From a virus, in the IMG/VR virus record IMGVR_UViG_3300045996_001067, positions 1 to 46,979 of that record: 46,979 nucleotides of DNA. One strand, given 5' to 3'. The translations under genes and the position numbers were made by a program. Shown piece after piece: positions 20,332 to 26,633 of the stretch. Below the pieces are notes generated by a model. That model was not told the DNA's origin and did no database searches. It saw only the letters and a list, made by a program, of their open reading frames with translations. Numbering within the stretch: the stretch's first letter is position 1; every line of letters begins with the position of its first letter.

Positions 20332-20665
20332 GGATCTGAAAGTCCAGCTGGGCGCACGAGTCCCCGGCGAAGTCAGGGAGCTGGCGGTCGCCGCCGCGAA
20401 GAAGCGCGACATCAGCCTGAACGAGTGGGTGGAACGCGCGCTCCTCCACTACGTCGAGCAGAACGAGATCGCCGTCAAGGTCGACGAGAGCGTACCGCCC
20501 GGCACCGTCGAGGTCAGGCAGGACGACCAGGTCGTCGCGACGATCACGAACGTCAGCACCGTGTCCGCCCGGCCGTTCCGCAACGACTGCCGCCAGGCGA
20601 CACTCCACTGGAAGTACGGGCCGGGACGCCCGTGCCGCTACTGCGAAGGAGAGGTCTATGCCTGA
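20324..20665 (+). CDS. Ribbon-helix-helix DNA-binding protein
   Basis: A 113-aa protein from ATG 20324, overlapping the previous gene by 8 nt. KDLKVQLGARVPGEVRELAVAAAKKRDISLNEWVERALLHYVEQ is a typical Arc/MetJ/CopG-type RHH: a strand, then two helices with SLNEWVE. The C-terminal half carries three cysteines (RNDC and CRYCEGE). RHH proteins repress promoters, and a palindrome or paired repeats nearby could be the target. Antitoxin is another common role, but no toxin follows. Confidence 0.7.
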   Translation: MGKDLKVQLGARVPGEVRELAVAAAKKRDISLNEWVERALLHYVEQNEIAVKVDESVPPGTVEVRQDDQVVATITNVSTVSARPFRNDCRQATLHWKYGPGRPCRYCEGEVYA

Positions 20666-20981
20666 CGAGATCCCGAAGCCGGAGTACTCCGGCCCGCAGA
20701 TCACCATGGACGACTTCCGCAACTTCGTCGCCGTCAAGTGCGCGAAGTACGGGGTCGAGGAGGCCGCGGTGCTGTACATGGCGGTCAGCGCGATCAACCG
20801 GATGCACGACGCCGCCGACCGCTGGGTCGACCTGGAGGTCGCCAACCAGACGTCCGCCCCCTTCTGGCTCACCGAGCTGGAAGGACGCCGGATCAGCGGG
20901 GCGCTCCGCTCCGCCAAGGGCGCCGAGTGCCGCCTGTTCCGCCGCGAGCTGCGGCAGGTCTTCAACCTCCAGCAGCCGTGA
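20658..20981 (+). CDS. Hypothetical protein
   Basis: A 107-aa protein from ATG 20658, behind CGAAGGAGAGGTCT. It is mostly helical (DDFRNFVAVKCAKYGVEEAAVLYMAVSAINRMHDAADRW), then LTELEGRRISGALRSAKGAECRLFRRELRQVF. Not recognised. Confidence 0.65.
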   Translation: MPDEIPKPEYSGPQITMDDFRNFVAVKCAKYGVEEAAVLYMAVSAINRMHDAADRWVDLEVANQTSAPFWLTELEGRRISGALRSAKGAECRLFRRELRQVFNLQQP

Positions 20982-21616
20982 TCCCGATCGCCGACACCCA
21001 CCGCCGCTACCTGGAGCTGGTCGCCAGGCACGGCACCGACAGCGAGAAGCAGCTGGTCGCCGACACCCTCCGCGAGGTACGCCGCGTCGTCCTGGAGCTG
21101 CGGGACGCCGGGGTCGAGTACACGTGGGAGCCGATGACCGAGATCATCATGCCCGACGTCCTCGTCGACCGGGCGATCCGCGTCGCCCACGCCCGGATCG
21201 AGCAGGCGAAGAAGTACCTGGAAGACAAGGAGGGCGCTGTCCGCAACGAAGACAACGAGATCCGGTCGGTACTCGGCCAGTACGCCGCCTGCCTGATCAT
21301 GGGGATCAACTTCGACGACGTCCCCCGCACCGCCAACGCCGGACGCGCCCACGGCAACATCGGCTCGAACCTCTCCGCGTTCATCCCGAACCCCGGCAGC
21401 TACCAGCTGATCGTCGGCGTCAAGGAGGATCCGGCCCGCCGGATGATCCTGATTCACCAGCTCTCCACCAAGGTGTTCGCCTGCCCCGGCTGGTTCCGGG
21501 CCGGTGACGCGCAGACCCGCGACTTCGCGAAGACGAACGTCCGCAACGGCGTCGAGTCACGCTTCTTCATCGTCCCCGCCAGCCTGATGCGGCCCCTCCG
21601 GGAGCTGTGGGAGTGA
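20978..21616 (+). CDS. Phage protein with a possible nuclease-like C-terminal domain
   Basis: A 212-aa protein from GTG 20978 (GTGA overlap); the longer frame is the previous gene out of frame. A helical first half is followed by YAACLIMGINFDDVP, SYQLIVGVKEDPARRMILIHQL, FACPGWFRAGDAQTRDFAK and FFIVPASLMRPLREL. This order (LG.. / LIV..D / GW..G.DA / FFVP..L.PL..L) recurs in phage proteins that look like a degenerate nuclease-type fold. The VRR-NUC gene directly downstream adds weak support. The assignment is from memory of similar sequences and is uncertain. Confidence 0.45.
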   Translation: MIPIADTHRRYLELVARHGTDSEKQLVADTLREVRRVVLELRDAGVEYTWEPMTEIIMPDVLVDRAIRVAHARIEQAKKYLEDKEGAVRNEDNEIRSVLGQYAACLIMGINFDDVPRTANAGRAHGNIGSNLSAFIPNPGSYQLIVGVKEDPARRMILIHQLSTKVFACPGWFRAGDAQTRDFAKTNVRNGVESRFFIVPASLMRPLRELWE

Positions 21617-21945
21617 ACGAGACGGAGTTCATGGATCAGGTCGCCGAGACGGCCCAACGGTTCGGCTGGCGCGTCGCCCACTTCCCCCGTTCCCGCTCGC
21701 CGCGCGGCAACCCCATGACCGCCGTCAAGTACGACGCGAAGGGCTACCCCGACTTGACGCTCGTCCGGGAGCGCGTCATCTTCGCCGAGCTGAAAGTCGA
21801 CTCGCGGGTGCGGATCGAGCAGGTCGAGTGGCTCGGCGCGCTCGAAGCCGCCGGGGCGGAGGTCTACGTGTGGAAGCCGAAGGACGCCGCCGAGATCGAG
21901 CGGGTGTTGCGGCGTCGTCCGCGACCCGTAGACTCTGAGGCATGA
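21613..21945 (+). CDS. VRR-NUC family nuclease
   Basis: A 110-aa protein from GTG 21613 (GTGA overlap). KGYPDLTLVRERVIFAELKVDSRVRIEQVEWLGALEAAGAEVYVWKP fits the PD-(D/E)XK-type VRR-NUC domain: the active Asp in GYPD, the ExK pair in AELK, and the Q..WL..L..AG.E.YVW ending. Stand-alone phage VRR-NUC proteins act as structure-specific endonucleases, for example on branched DNA before packaging. Its 3' end holds a promoter-like TAGACT for the endolysin. Confidence 0.85.
   Translation: MNETEFMDQVAETAQRFGWRVAHFPRSRSPRGNPMTAVKYDAKGYPDLTLVRERVIFAELKVDSRVRIEQVEWLGALEAAGAEVYVWKPKDAAEIERVLRRRPRPVDSEA
21929..21934 (+). promoter_or_regulatory. Candidate leaderless promoter of the endolysin gene
   Basis: TAGACT ends 7 nt before ATG 21942; TTGCGG stands 16 nt upstream as a possible -35. 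This could separate endolysin expression from the upstream operon even though the genes overlap (ATGA). Confidence 0.55.
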
Positions 21946-22637
21946 GGATCGTCAGCCGGAACAGCCCCAACCAGTCGCCGCGTCTGCCGGGCGACGTCAA
22001 CCTGATCATCTGCCACACCCCCGAAGGCGCCTACGACTCAACCGTCGCCTGGTGCCTCCGGCCGGGAACCGAGGTCAGCTACCACCTGCTGATCAAGAAG
22101 GACGGCAGCGAAGCCACCCAGCTCGTCCCGTGGGATCGGAAGGCGTGGCACGCCAAGGTGTACAACTCGATCTCGGACGGCGTCGCGATCGAAGGGTGGG
22201 CGCGGCTGTTCGATCTCGGCGACGCAGGCATCGACGAGTTCGTCGACGTGGTCGCGAAGCGGCTGATCGCGCGCAACCTGAAGCCGGTCTGGACGACCGA
22301 CGTCGCCAAGGGTGGCGTCTGCCGCCACGGCGACCTTCAGCGCGACCGCACCGACCCGACCCCCGACCTGAACGAGTGGCGGCTGTTCATGGCGATGGTC
22401 GCCGCCAGGCACAAGCAGCTCACCCAGCCGGACTGGCCGATCCCCGTCCCCAAGTGGTTCTGGACGTGGGCGCGCTGGCGCCTCGGAGTCGGCGAGTTCA
22501 AGCAGTACGGCCCCGCTTCAAGCAAGCACCGTCCCGGCCTGCCTGTTCCCCCTCCGGGGATCTCGTGGGCGCCGGGCGGCAAGCACTTCTGGGCGTGGCG
22601 TCGACTGCGGGCACTCGTGGACGCCCAGAAGGCGTGA
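21942..22637 (+). CDS. Endolysin: N-acetylmuramoyl-L-alanine amidase (amidase_2/PGRP type)
   Basis: A 231-aa protein from ATG 21942. H25 in LIICHTPEG, VSYHLLIKKDG, KAWHAKVYNSISDGVAIEG and CRHGDLQRDRTDPTPD give the zinc ligands and fold order of amidase_2 enzymes, which cut the bond between MurNAc and the stem peptide. The C-terminal 80 residues are Trp- and Pro-rich (WPIPVPKWFWTWARWRLG, WAPGGKHFWAWRRLRAL) and may bind the wall. No signal peptide is seen, so release would depend on a holin; small membrane proteins follow directly. Confidence 0.85.
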   Translation: MRIVSRNSPNQSPRLPGDVNLIICHTPEGAYDSTVAWCLRPGTEVSYHLLIKKDGSEATQLVPWDRKAWHAKVYNSISDGVAIEGWARLFDLGDAGIDEFVDVVAKRLIARNLKPVWTTDVAKGGVCRHGDLQRDRTDPTPDLNEWRLFMAMVAARHKQLTQPDWPIPVPKWFWTWARWRLGVGEFKQYGPASSKHRPGLPVPPPGISWAPGGKHFWAWRRLRALVDAQKA

Positions 22638-22640
22638 CGT

Positions 22641-22856
22641 GTGGCGCTCGACCCGAAGAAGGCCGACGAATGGTTCCCGATCTACGTTCGCTACCTCGGC
22701 TCGATCCTGGGGACGGCGCTCGTGACCGCCACCATCCTCGGCTACGCCGGACTTCAGTACGCCGGGGCGTACGCTTTCGTCACCGGCATGATCCTGTACA
22801 AGACCGTCCACGACTACAGGGGGGTCAGTGGCCGCAACCGCGACGACGATGCGTAG
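22641..22856 (+). CDS. Small membrane protein, holin candidate
   Basis: A 71-aa protein from GTG 22641, 3 nt after the endolysin stop. A short charged start, then two hydrophobic stretches (YLGSILGTALVTATILGYAGLQ and YAGAYAFVTGMILYK) and a charged tail (DYRGVSGRNRDDDA): the topology of a two-pass class II-type holin. Position after the amidase supports this. Confidence 0.6.
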   Translation: MALDPKKADEWFPIYVRYLGSILGTALVTATILGYAGLQYAGAYAFVTGMILYKTVHDYRGVSGRNRDDDA

Positions 22857-22983
22857 GGACGATCTCCACGAGTGGCTCCACGCCAGCTGGACGCACTGGG
22901 CGATCCTGTACGGCGTCGTCGTCCTGACCGTCTCCCTGGTCGTGCAGGTCATCGCCACCGTCCTGATCGGACGGCTGGTCTGA
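22828..22983 (+). CDS. Small single-pass membrane protein
   Basis: A 51-aa protein from GTG 22828, overlapping the preceding gene by 29 nt and sharing one base with the next start (TGATG). RRDDLHEWLHASWTHW is an amphipathic stretch, followed by AILYGVVVLTVSLVVQVIATVLIG, one transmembrane helix. Part of the lysis cluster; exact role unknown. Confidence 0.6.
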   Translation: MAATATTMRRDDLHEWLHASWTHWAILYGVVVLTVSLVVQVIATVLIGRLV

Positions 22984-23468
22984 TGCAGCCGCGCGAAGGC
23001 AGGCAGGGAGTACCTGGCCGCGAAGGCGCGGTCGGCCGTGAGGGCGCGACCGGCGCGACCGGCGAAGGCGAGATCGGCCCGGTCGGGCCGCAGGGCGAGC
23101 CGGGTGTCGGCGCCCCGCTCCCGCGCAAGGTGCGCGCCTCGTTCATCATCCTCACCCTCGTCTTCACGATCATCCTCACCCTGCTCGGCGGCGTCATCGT
23201 CCAGAACCGCTCGCTCGCGAAGGACGGCGACGAGGCGCACGAGGCGCTCTGCATCATCAAGCACTCCATGCGGCAGCGGGTCGAGTCGACCGAGGACTAC
23301 CTGCGCCTGCACCCGGACGAGCTGATCCTCGGTGTGCCGCGCGCACTGTTCGAGCAGCGGGTCGCCCAGGATCGCACCACCCTGGAGGACATGCGTCTCC
23401 TCGACTGCTCCGACGTCGACCACCAGATTCCGCGTACCCTGCCCGTCTTCCCGACGACCGAGGAGTAG
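22983..23468 (+). CDS. Membrane protein with N-terminal collagen-like repeats
   Basis: A 161-aa protein from ATG 22983. Residues about 5-43 are Gly-X-Y triplets (GREGAVGREGATGATGEGE, GPVGPQGEPGVG). A transmembrane helix (ASFIILTLVFTIILTLLGGVIV) follows, then an outer domain with two cysteines (ALCIIKHSMRQRVESTEDYLRLHP ... LLDC). The outer domain resembles a recurring small actinophage membrane protein. The collagen part would lie in the cytoplasm if the N-terminus is inside, which is unusual. Possible lysis accessory or spanin-like factor; not established. Confidence 0.65.
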   Translation: MQPREGRQGVPGREGAVGREGATGATGEGEIGPVGPQGEPGVGAPLPRKVRASFIILTLVFTIILTLLGGVIVQNRSLAKDGDEAHEALCIIKHSMRQRVESTEDYLRLHPDELILGVPRALFEQRVAQDRTTLEDMRLLDCSDVDHQIPRTLPVFPTTEE

Positions 23469-23471
23469 ACA

Positions 23472-23780
23472 ATGTTCCGCGAGTCCAGCACCGCCCGCAC
23501 CTACCTGCGAGGCTTCCTCGCAGCCGCGATCGCCGTCGCCTCCGCCGCCGGAACGATCTGGGTCGACAACCCGTACGCGAAGCTGGCGTCGGTGTTCGCG
23601 CTCGTCCTCGGCGGCTATCTCGGCCTCGGCGCCGCGATCCCGCAGGCCGAGCCGTTCTTCGGTGTGAAGCTGAAGAACGCGGAAGTGCCGCCGCCGCCCG
23701 CCTCCAAGGTCGACAACGAGCAGGCCGCCGAGGATCTCGCGAAGGTAGAGGAGTACGTCCATCCTCGGTACAAGCCTTAG
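23472..23780 (+). CDS. Membrane protein, holin candidate
   Basis: A 102-aa protein from ATG 23472, 3 nt after the previous stop. Two adjoining hydrophobic helices (YLRGFLAAAIAVASAAGTIWV and LASVFALVLGGYLGLGAAI) and a charged, Pro-containing tail give a second two-pass holin-like topology. It may be the true holin or an antiholin partner of the protein at 22641. Confidence 0.6.
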   Translation: MFRESSTARTYLRGFLAAAIAVASAAGTIWVDNPYAKLASVFALVLGGYLGLGAAIPQAEPFFGVKLKNAEVPPPPASKVDNEQAAEDLAKVEEYVHPRYKP

Positions 23781-23808
23781 CCGCGGCGAAGCGTTCGACC
23801 TGGCGAGG

Positions 23809-23988
23809 GTGATCCTCTGGGTCGTCCTCGTCCCCGCCTCCTACCTGCTCGGCTGGCTCAACAGCGTCGCCTTCGTCAGCCTCCTCTCGATCTGGGCGCT
23901 CGTCGAGACGTCCTGGTCGGCGTTCCGGGGTGGCGACGAGAAGGCGCTGCGCCGGATCGAGGAGAAGATCGACAGGCTCGGAGAGTGA
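23809..23988 (+). CDS. Small membrane protein with uncertain start
   Basis: From GTG 23809 the product is 59 aa: VILWVVLVPASYLLG and VAFVSLLSIWALVETSW are two hydrophobic stretches, followed by a charged helix (EKALRRIEEKIDRLGE). The 18 codons upstream (ending SRGEAFDLAR) also look coding but contain no ATG, GTG or TTG after the last stop. Either a rare start (an ATC sits 7 nt behind GAGGAG) or the short form is used. Lysis cluster member. Confidence 0.5.
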   Translation: MILWVVLVPASYLLGWLNSVAFVSLLSIWALVETSWSAFRGGDEKALRRIEEKIDRLGE

Positions 23989-23990
23989 CG

Positions 23991-24226
23991 TGGGCCTGCA
24001 CTACATCGAGCTGGACTTGGACTCGACGATCGAGGACGGCTGGGAGCGGCCCGACTGGCTGCACCCGCAGTGGGTCGACTACAGCATCCTGCTGATCCTC
24101 ATGTTCACCGTGAAAGCAACGCGGCCCCCCTGGGTAGGGAGGCCGCGTGCAGTCAACCGGAGGAGAGGTCAGCCTACCAGCGCAGACCCCCGTACGGCAA
24201 GCACTGCCACGGATGCCAGCCGCTGA
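23991..24226 (+). CDS. Small hypothetical protein at the end of the lysis operon
   Basis: GTG 23991 follows the previous stop by 2 nt. The first 45 codons (GLHYIELDLDSTIEDGWERPDWLHPQWVDYSILLILMFTVK) look real, with one short hydrophobic segment. The remainder is basic, passes through a strong hairpin and overlaps the opposing gene by 53 nt, so the 3' part may not be conserved. Confidence 0.4.
24119..24148 (+). terminator. Terminator hairpin after the lysis cluster
   Basis: ACGCGGCC (24119-24126) pairs with GGCCGCGT (24141-24148), with further CCC/GGG pairing inside. It separates the lysis genes from the opposing lysozyme-like gene and the terminase operon. Confidence 0.6.
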
Positions 24227-24578
24227 CGTTCCAGTACCGCTTCGCCGCCCGCGCCTGCGACCACGGATCCGGCCCGTGACCGAAACGCTCGCGCTCGCTC
24301 TCCCCCATCTGGAACATCCCCTTGTACTGGCCGTTCACCGCCTGCGTCGGCTGGTTCCGATGCCACCACCAGAGAGCCGACGCCTCGCACTTCGCGACCG
24401 TCACCGCCTCCCTGCTCTCGGGACAGCTGACGTTCGACTTGCCGCACCAGACGAGCTGGATCGCATGGACGGCGTTGTGGCGGCCCGGCTCGTAGTGGGC
24501 CGTTGCCATGCGGACGAACACGAGCGACACGGTGACGACGATCAGGAACGCGCCGATCATCCTCAGACTGTTCAGCAT
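24174..24578 (-). CDS. Secreted Rpf/transglycosylase-like protein in opposite orientation
   Basis: A 134-aa protein from ATG 24578, behind AGAGGAGGATC. A hydrophobic N-terminus (MIGAFLIVVTVSLVFVRMATA) is a signal peptide or anchor. VAKCEASALWWWHRNQ, GQYKGMFQMGESERERFGHGPDPWSQARAAKRYWNVSGWHPWQC follows the plan of actinobacterial Rpf/lysozyme-like domains: Cys-Glu at the start with Glu as acid catalyst, G.(Q/M)F.M, a late W.P(W).C, and the two cysteines probably paired. It is the only leftward gene between 18.3 kb and the right end, a moron-like placement. Confidence 0.7.
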   Translation of the reverse strand: MLNSLRMIGAFLIVVTVSLVFVRMATAHYEPGRHNAVHAIQLVWCGKSNVSCPESREAVTVAKCEASALWWWHRNQPTQAVNGQYKGMFQMGESERERFGHGPDPWSQARAAKRYWNVSGWHPWQCLPYGGLRW

Positions 24579-24607
24579 GATCCTCCTCTGTAGACCTACG
24601 GCGCGGG

Positions 24608-24613
24608 TACGCT
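24608..24613 (+). promoter_or_regulatory. Candidate -10 of the terminase operon
   Basis: TACGCT, 8 nt (AACCGATC), then ATG 24622; no ribosome site. It lies in the 43-nt gap between divergent genes and is the likely start of late transcription. Confidence 0.5.
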
Positions 24614-24621
24614 AACCGATC

Positions 24622-26328
24622 ATGTCGGTCGTCGTAGAGCCGGATCTGGCGCAGCAGGCGGAGTACCAGCTGAACCTGCGGCGGCTCCGGCGGGCCAAGG
24701 CGAAGGATCACCCGGCGTTCCTCGGCCACTTCGTCCACGCGATCGACCAGAAGACGGGTGAGGAGTTCGACTTCGACCTGCTCGACGAGGAGGAGGCCGA
24801 GTCGATCGACGTCGAGCCGCGCGGCACCGGCTGGTTCTGGCACCGCGAGCTGCTCAACTCCTGGCTCGCCAACACCCTCAGCCTCCAGTTGAAGGCGAGA
24901 CAGATCGGGATCACCTGGCTCGCCGCCCTGCTCGCCCTCTGGTACGCGATCTTCCGGCCCGGCACCCGCGTGCTGATCATCAGCGTCAACGAGGAGGAGG
25001 CGAAGAAGGTCATCGCCCGGATCTGGGGCATGTGGAAGTCGCTGCCCCCGTACCTCTCCACCGACATCGTCCGCGTCTCGAAGCCTGCCCGCGGCGGCGA
25101 CCCCTCCCAGGAGATCGAGTTCACGAACCTCGTCGACGAACGCAAGTCGACGATCCTCGCGCTGCCGCAGTCGGAGAAGGCCGGGCACGGCGAGACGGCT
25201 GCCCTCGTCATCCTCGACGAGCTGTCCCGCCAGGACTTCGCCCGCTCGATCTGGAAGGGCGTCTTCCCCGTCATCGACGGCGGCGGTCGCATCATCGCGA
25301 TCTCGACCGCCAACGGCGTCTCGAACCCGCTCACCGGGGAAGGCAACTTCTTCCACTACCTGTGGGTGAACGCGCTCACCATGAACATCGTCGCCCGCTT
25401 CCTCTCCTGGCGCCTCCACCCGAAGCGAGACGACGAGTGGTATCGCACGAACGCCGCCAGCCTTCCGCCGACCGACCGGGCCGAGCAGTACCCGTCGAAC
25501 CCGGAGGAGGCGTTCATCAACACCGGCCAGTGCTGGTTCGACCTGGAGAAGCTGAACGGCTACCAGGAGCGGTGGCGCAAGCTGGGGATGAAGTGGCTGT
25601 ACCGGCTCCGCCTCGTCGAGATCTTCACCGGCACCGAGGCGCCGAAGGCGAAGAAGTCGCGCACGAGCGTCGGCGAATGGCGGATCTACCTGGAGCCGCA
25701 GCCTGGCCGCCGCTACGCGATCGCCGCCGACGTCGCCTCCGGCAAGGGCACCGACTTCAGCTCCGCCCACGTGATCGACCTGGGCACCCGCGAGTGGGTG
25801 GCCGAGTATCACGCCCGTGTCGGCGAGGACGTGTTCGCGAAGGATCTGTACTACGCGGGGCGCTGGTACAACAACGCGAAGATCGCCGTCGAGAACCAGG
25901 GCGGCCATGGCACCGCCGTCATCATCAGCCTCCGTGACGGCGTCAAGGGCCGCAAGCCGTACACGAACCTCTACCGGCACGAGACGGACACGTCGCAGAC
26001 GACGAAGCCGCGCGAGCGGCAGGACTTCGGCTACCCGATGAACACCGAGACGCGGCCGCTCGTGATCAACCTGCTGGAGGCCGCGATCCGCGAGGAGACG
26101 CTGCCGTGGATCAGCCCGGAGCTGGACGCGGAGCTGCGGACGTTCAGCGTCGCGAAGGGCCTGCCGTCGCCTCGCGCGCAGGACGGCACGAACGACGACC
26201 GGGTAATGTCAGCAGCGATCAGCCTCGATCTGTACCGCCGCTTCGGACGGCACGACCGCAAGCGCCGTCCGCGGGGACGGTCAAGATGGAGGGACACGAT
26301 GTACTCGTGGGAGAGGAAGGCGAGCTGA
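24622..26328 (+). CDS. terL: Terminase large subunit
   Basis: A 568-aa protein from ATG 24622. The ATPase half has LKARQIGITW (K91-T98), the variant Walker A of many large terminases, Walker B LVILDE (195-200), and IIAISTANG as a coupling motif. The nuclease half shows AADVASGKGTDFSSAHVID, AVENQGGHGTAV and a late DDRVMSAAI, giving the RNase H-like acidic residues. It packages DNA into proheads with the portal. The full length and both domains are present. No ribosome site precedes the start, in line with leaderless expression. Confidence 0.92.
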   Translation: MSVVVEPDLAQQAEYQLNLRRLRRAKAKDHPAFLGHFVHAIDQKTGEEFDFDLLDEEEAESIDVEPRGTGWFWHRELLNSWLANTLSLQLKARQIGITWLAALLALWYAIFRPGTRVLIISVNEEEAKKVIARIWGMWKSLPPYLSTDIVRVSKPARGGDPSQEIEFTNLVDERKSTILALPQSEKAGHGETAALVILDELSRQDFARSIWKGVFPVIDGGGRIIAISTANGVSNPLTGEGNFFHYLWVNALTMNIVARFLSWRLHPKRDDEWYRTNAASLPPTDRAEQYPSNPEEAFINTGQCWFDLEKLNGYQERWRKLGMKWLYRLRLVEIFTGTEAPKAKKSRTSVGEWRIYLEPQPGRRYAIAADVASGKGTDFSSAHVIDLGTREWVAEYHARVGEDVFAKDLYYAGRWYNNAKIAVENQGGHGTAVIISLRDGVKGRKPYTNLYRHETDTSQTTKPRERQDFGYPMNTETRPLVINLLEAAIREETLPWISPELDAELRTFSVAKGLPSPRAQDGTNDDRVMSAAISLDLYRRFGRHDRKRRPRGRSRWRDTMYSWERKAS

Positions 26329-26329
26329 A

Positions 26330-26632
26330 ATGGTGATGGATGCACTCATGGGCGGAGGGGGCGGACTGCCGCCGGAGATCCCCGACCCGGAAGCGCCTGC
26401 CGCCCCTCCCGCAGGGCCGACCGGCGGAGGCAACGAGGTCGACACGCTGAAGACGCTGATCACGATGGGCCGCGACTACACCGCGATCCCCACCGTGACC
26501 GAGAAGGAGCGCCTCCAGATGGAGAAGTGCCTCACGATCTTCCAGCAGCTGCTCGCCGAGAACGAGAGCATGGCGAACCAGCTGACCGGGGCAGACCCGG
26601 CGCTTCAGAAGGCCCTCGGCCCGGCGGCCTAA
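26330..26632 (+). CDS. Small hypothetical protein between terminase and portal
   Basis: A 100-aa protein from ATG 26330, one base after the terminase stop. It has a Gly/Pro/Ala-rich N-terminal half and a helical C-terminal half (TEKERLQMEKCLTIFQQLLAENESMANQLT). A role in head assembly is possible from position only. Confidence 0.6.
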   Translation: MVMDALMGGGGGLPPEIPDPEAPAAPPAGPTGGGNEVDTLKTLITMGRDYTAIPTVTEKERLQMEKCLTIFQQLLAENESMANQLTGADPALQKALGPAA

Positions 26633-26633
26633 C

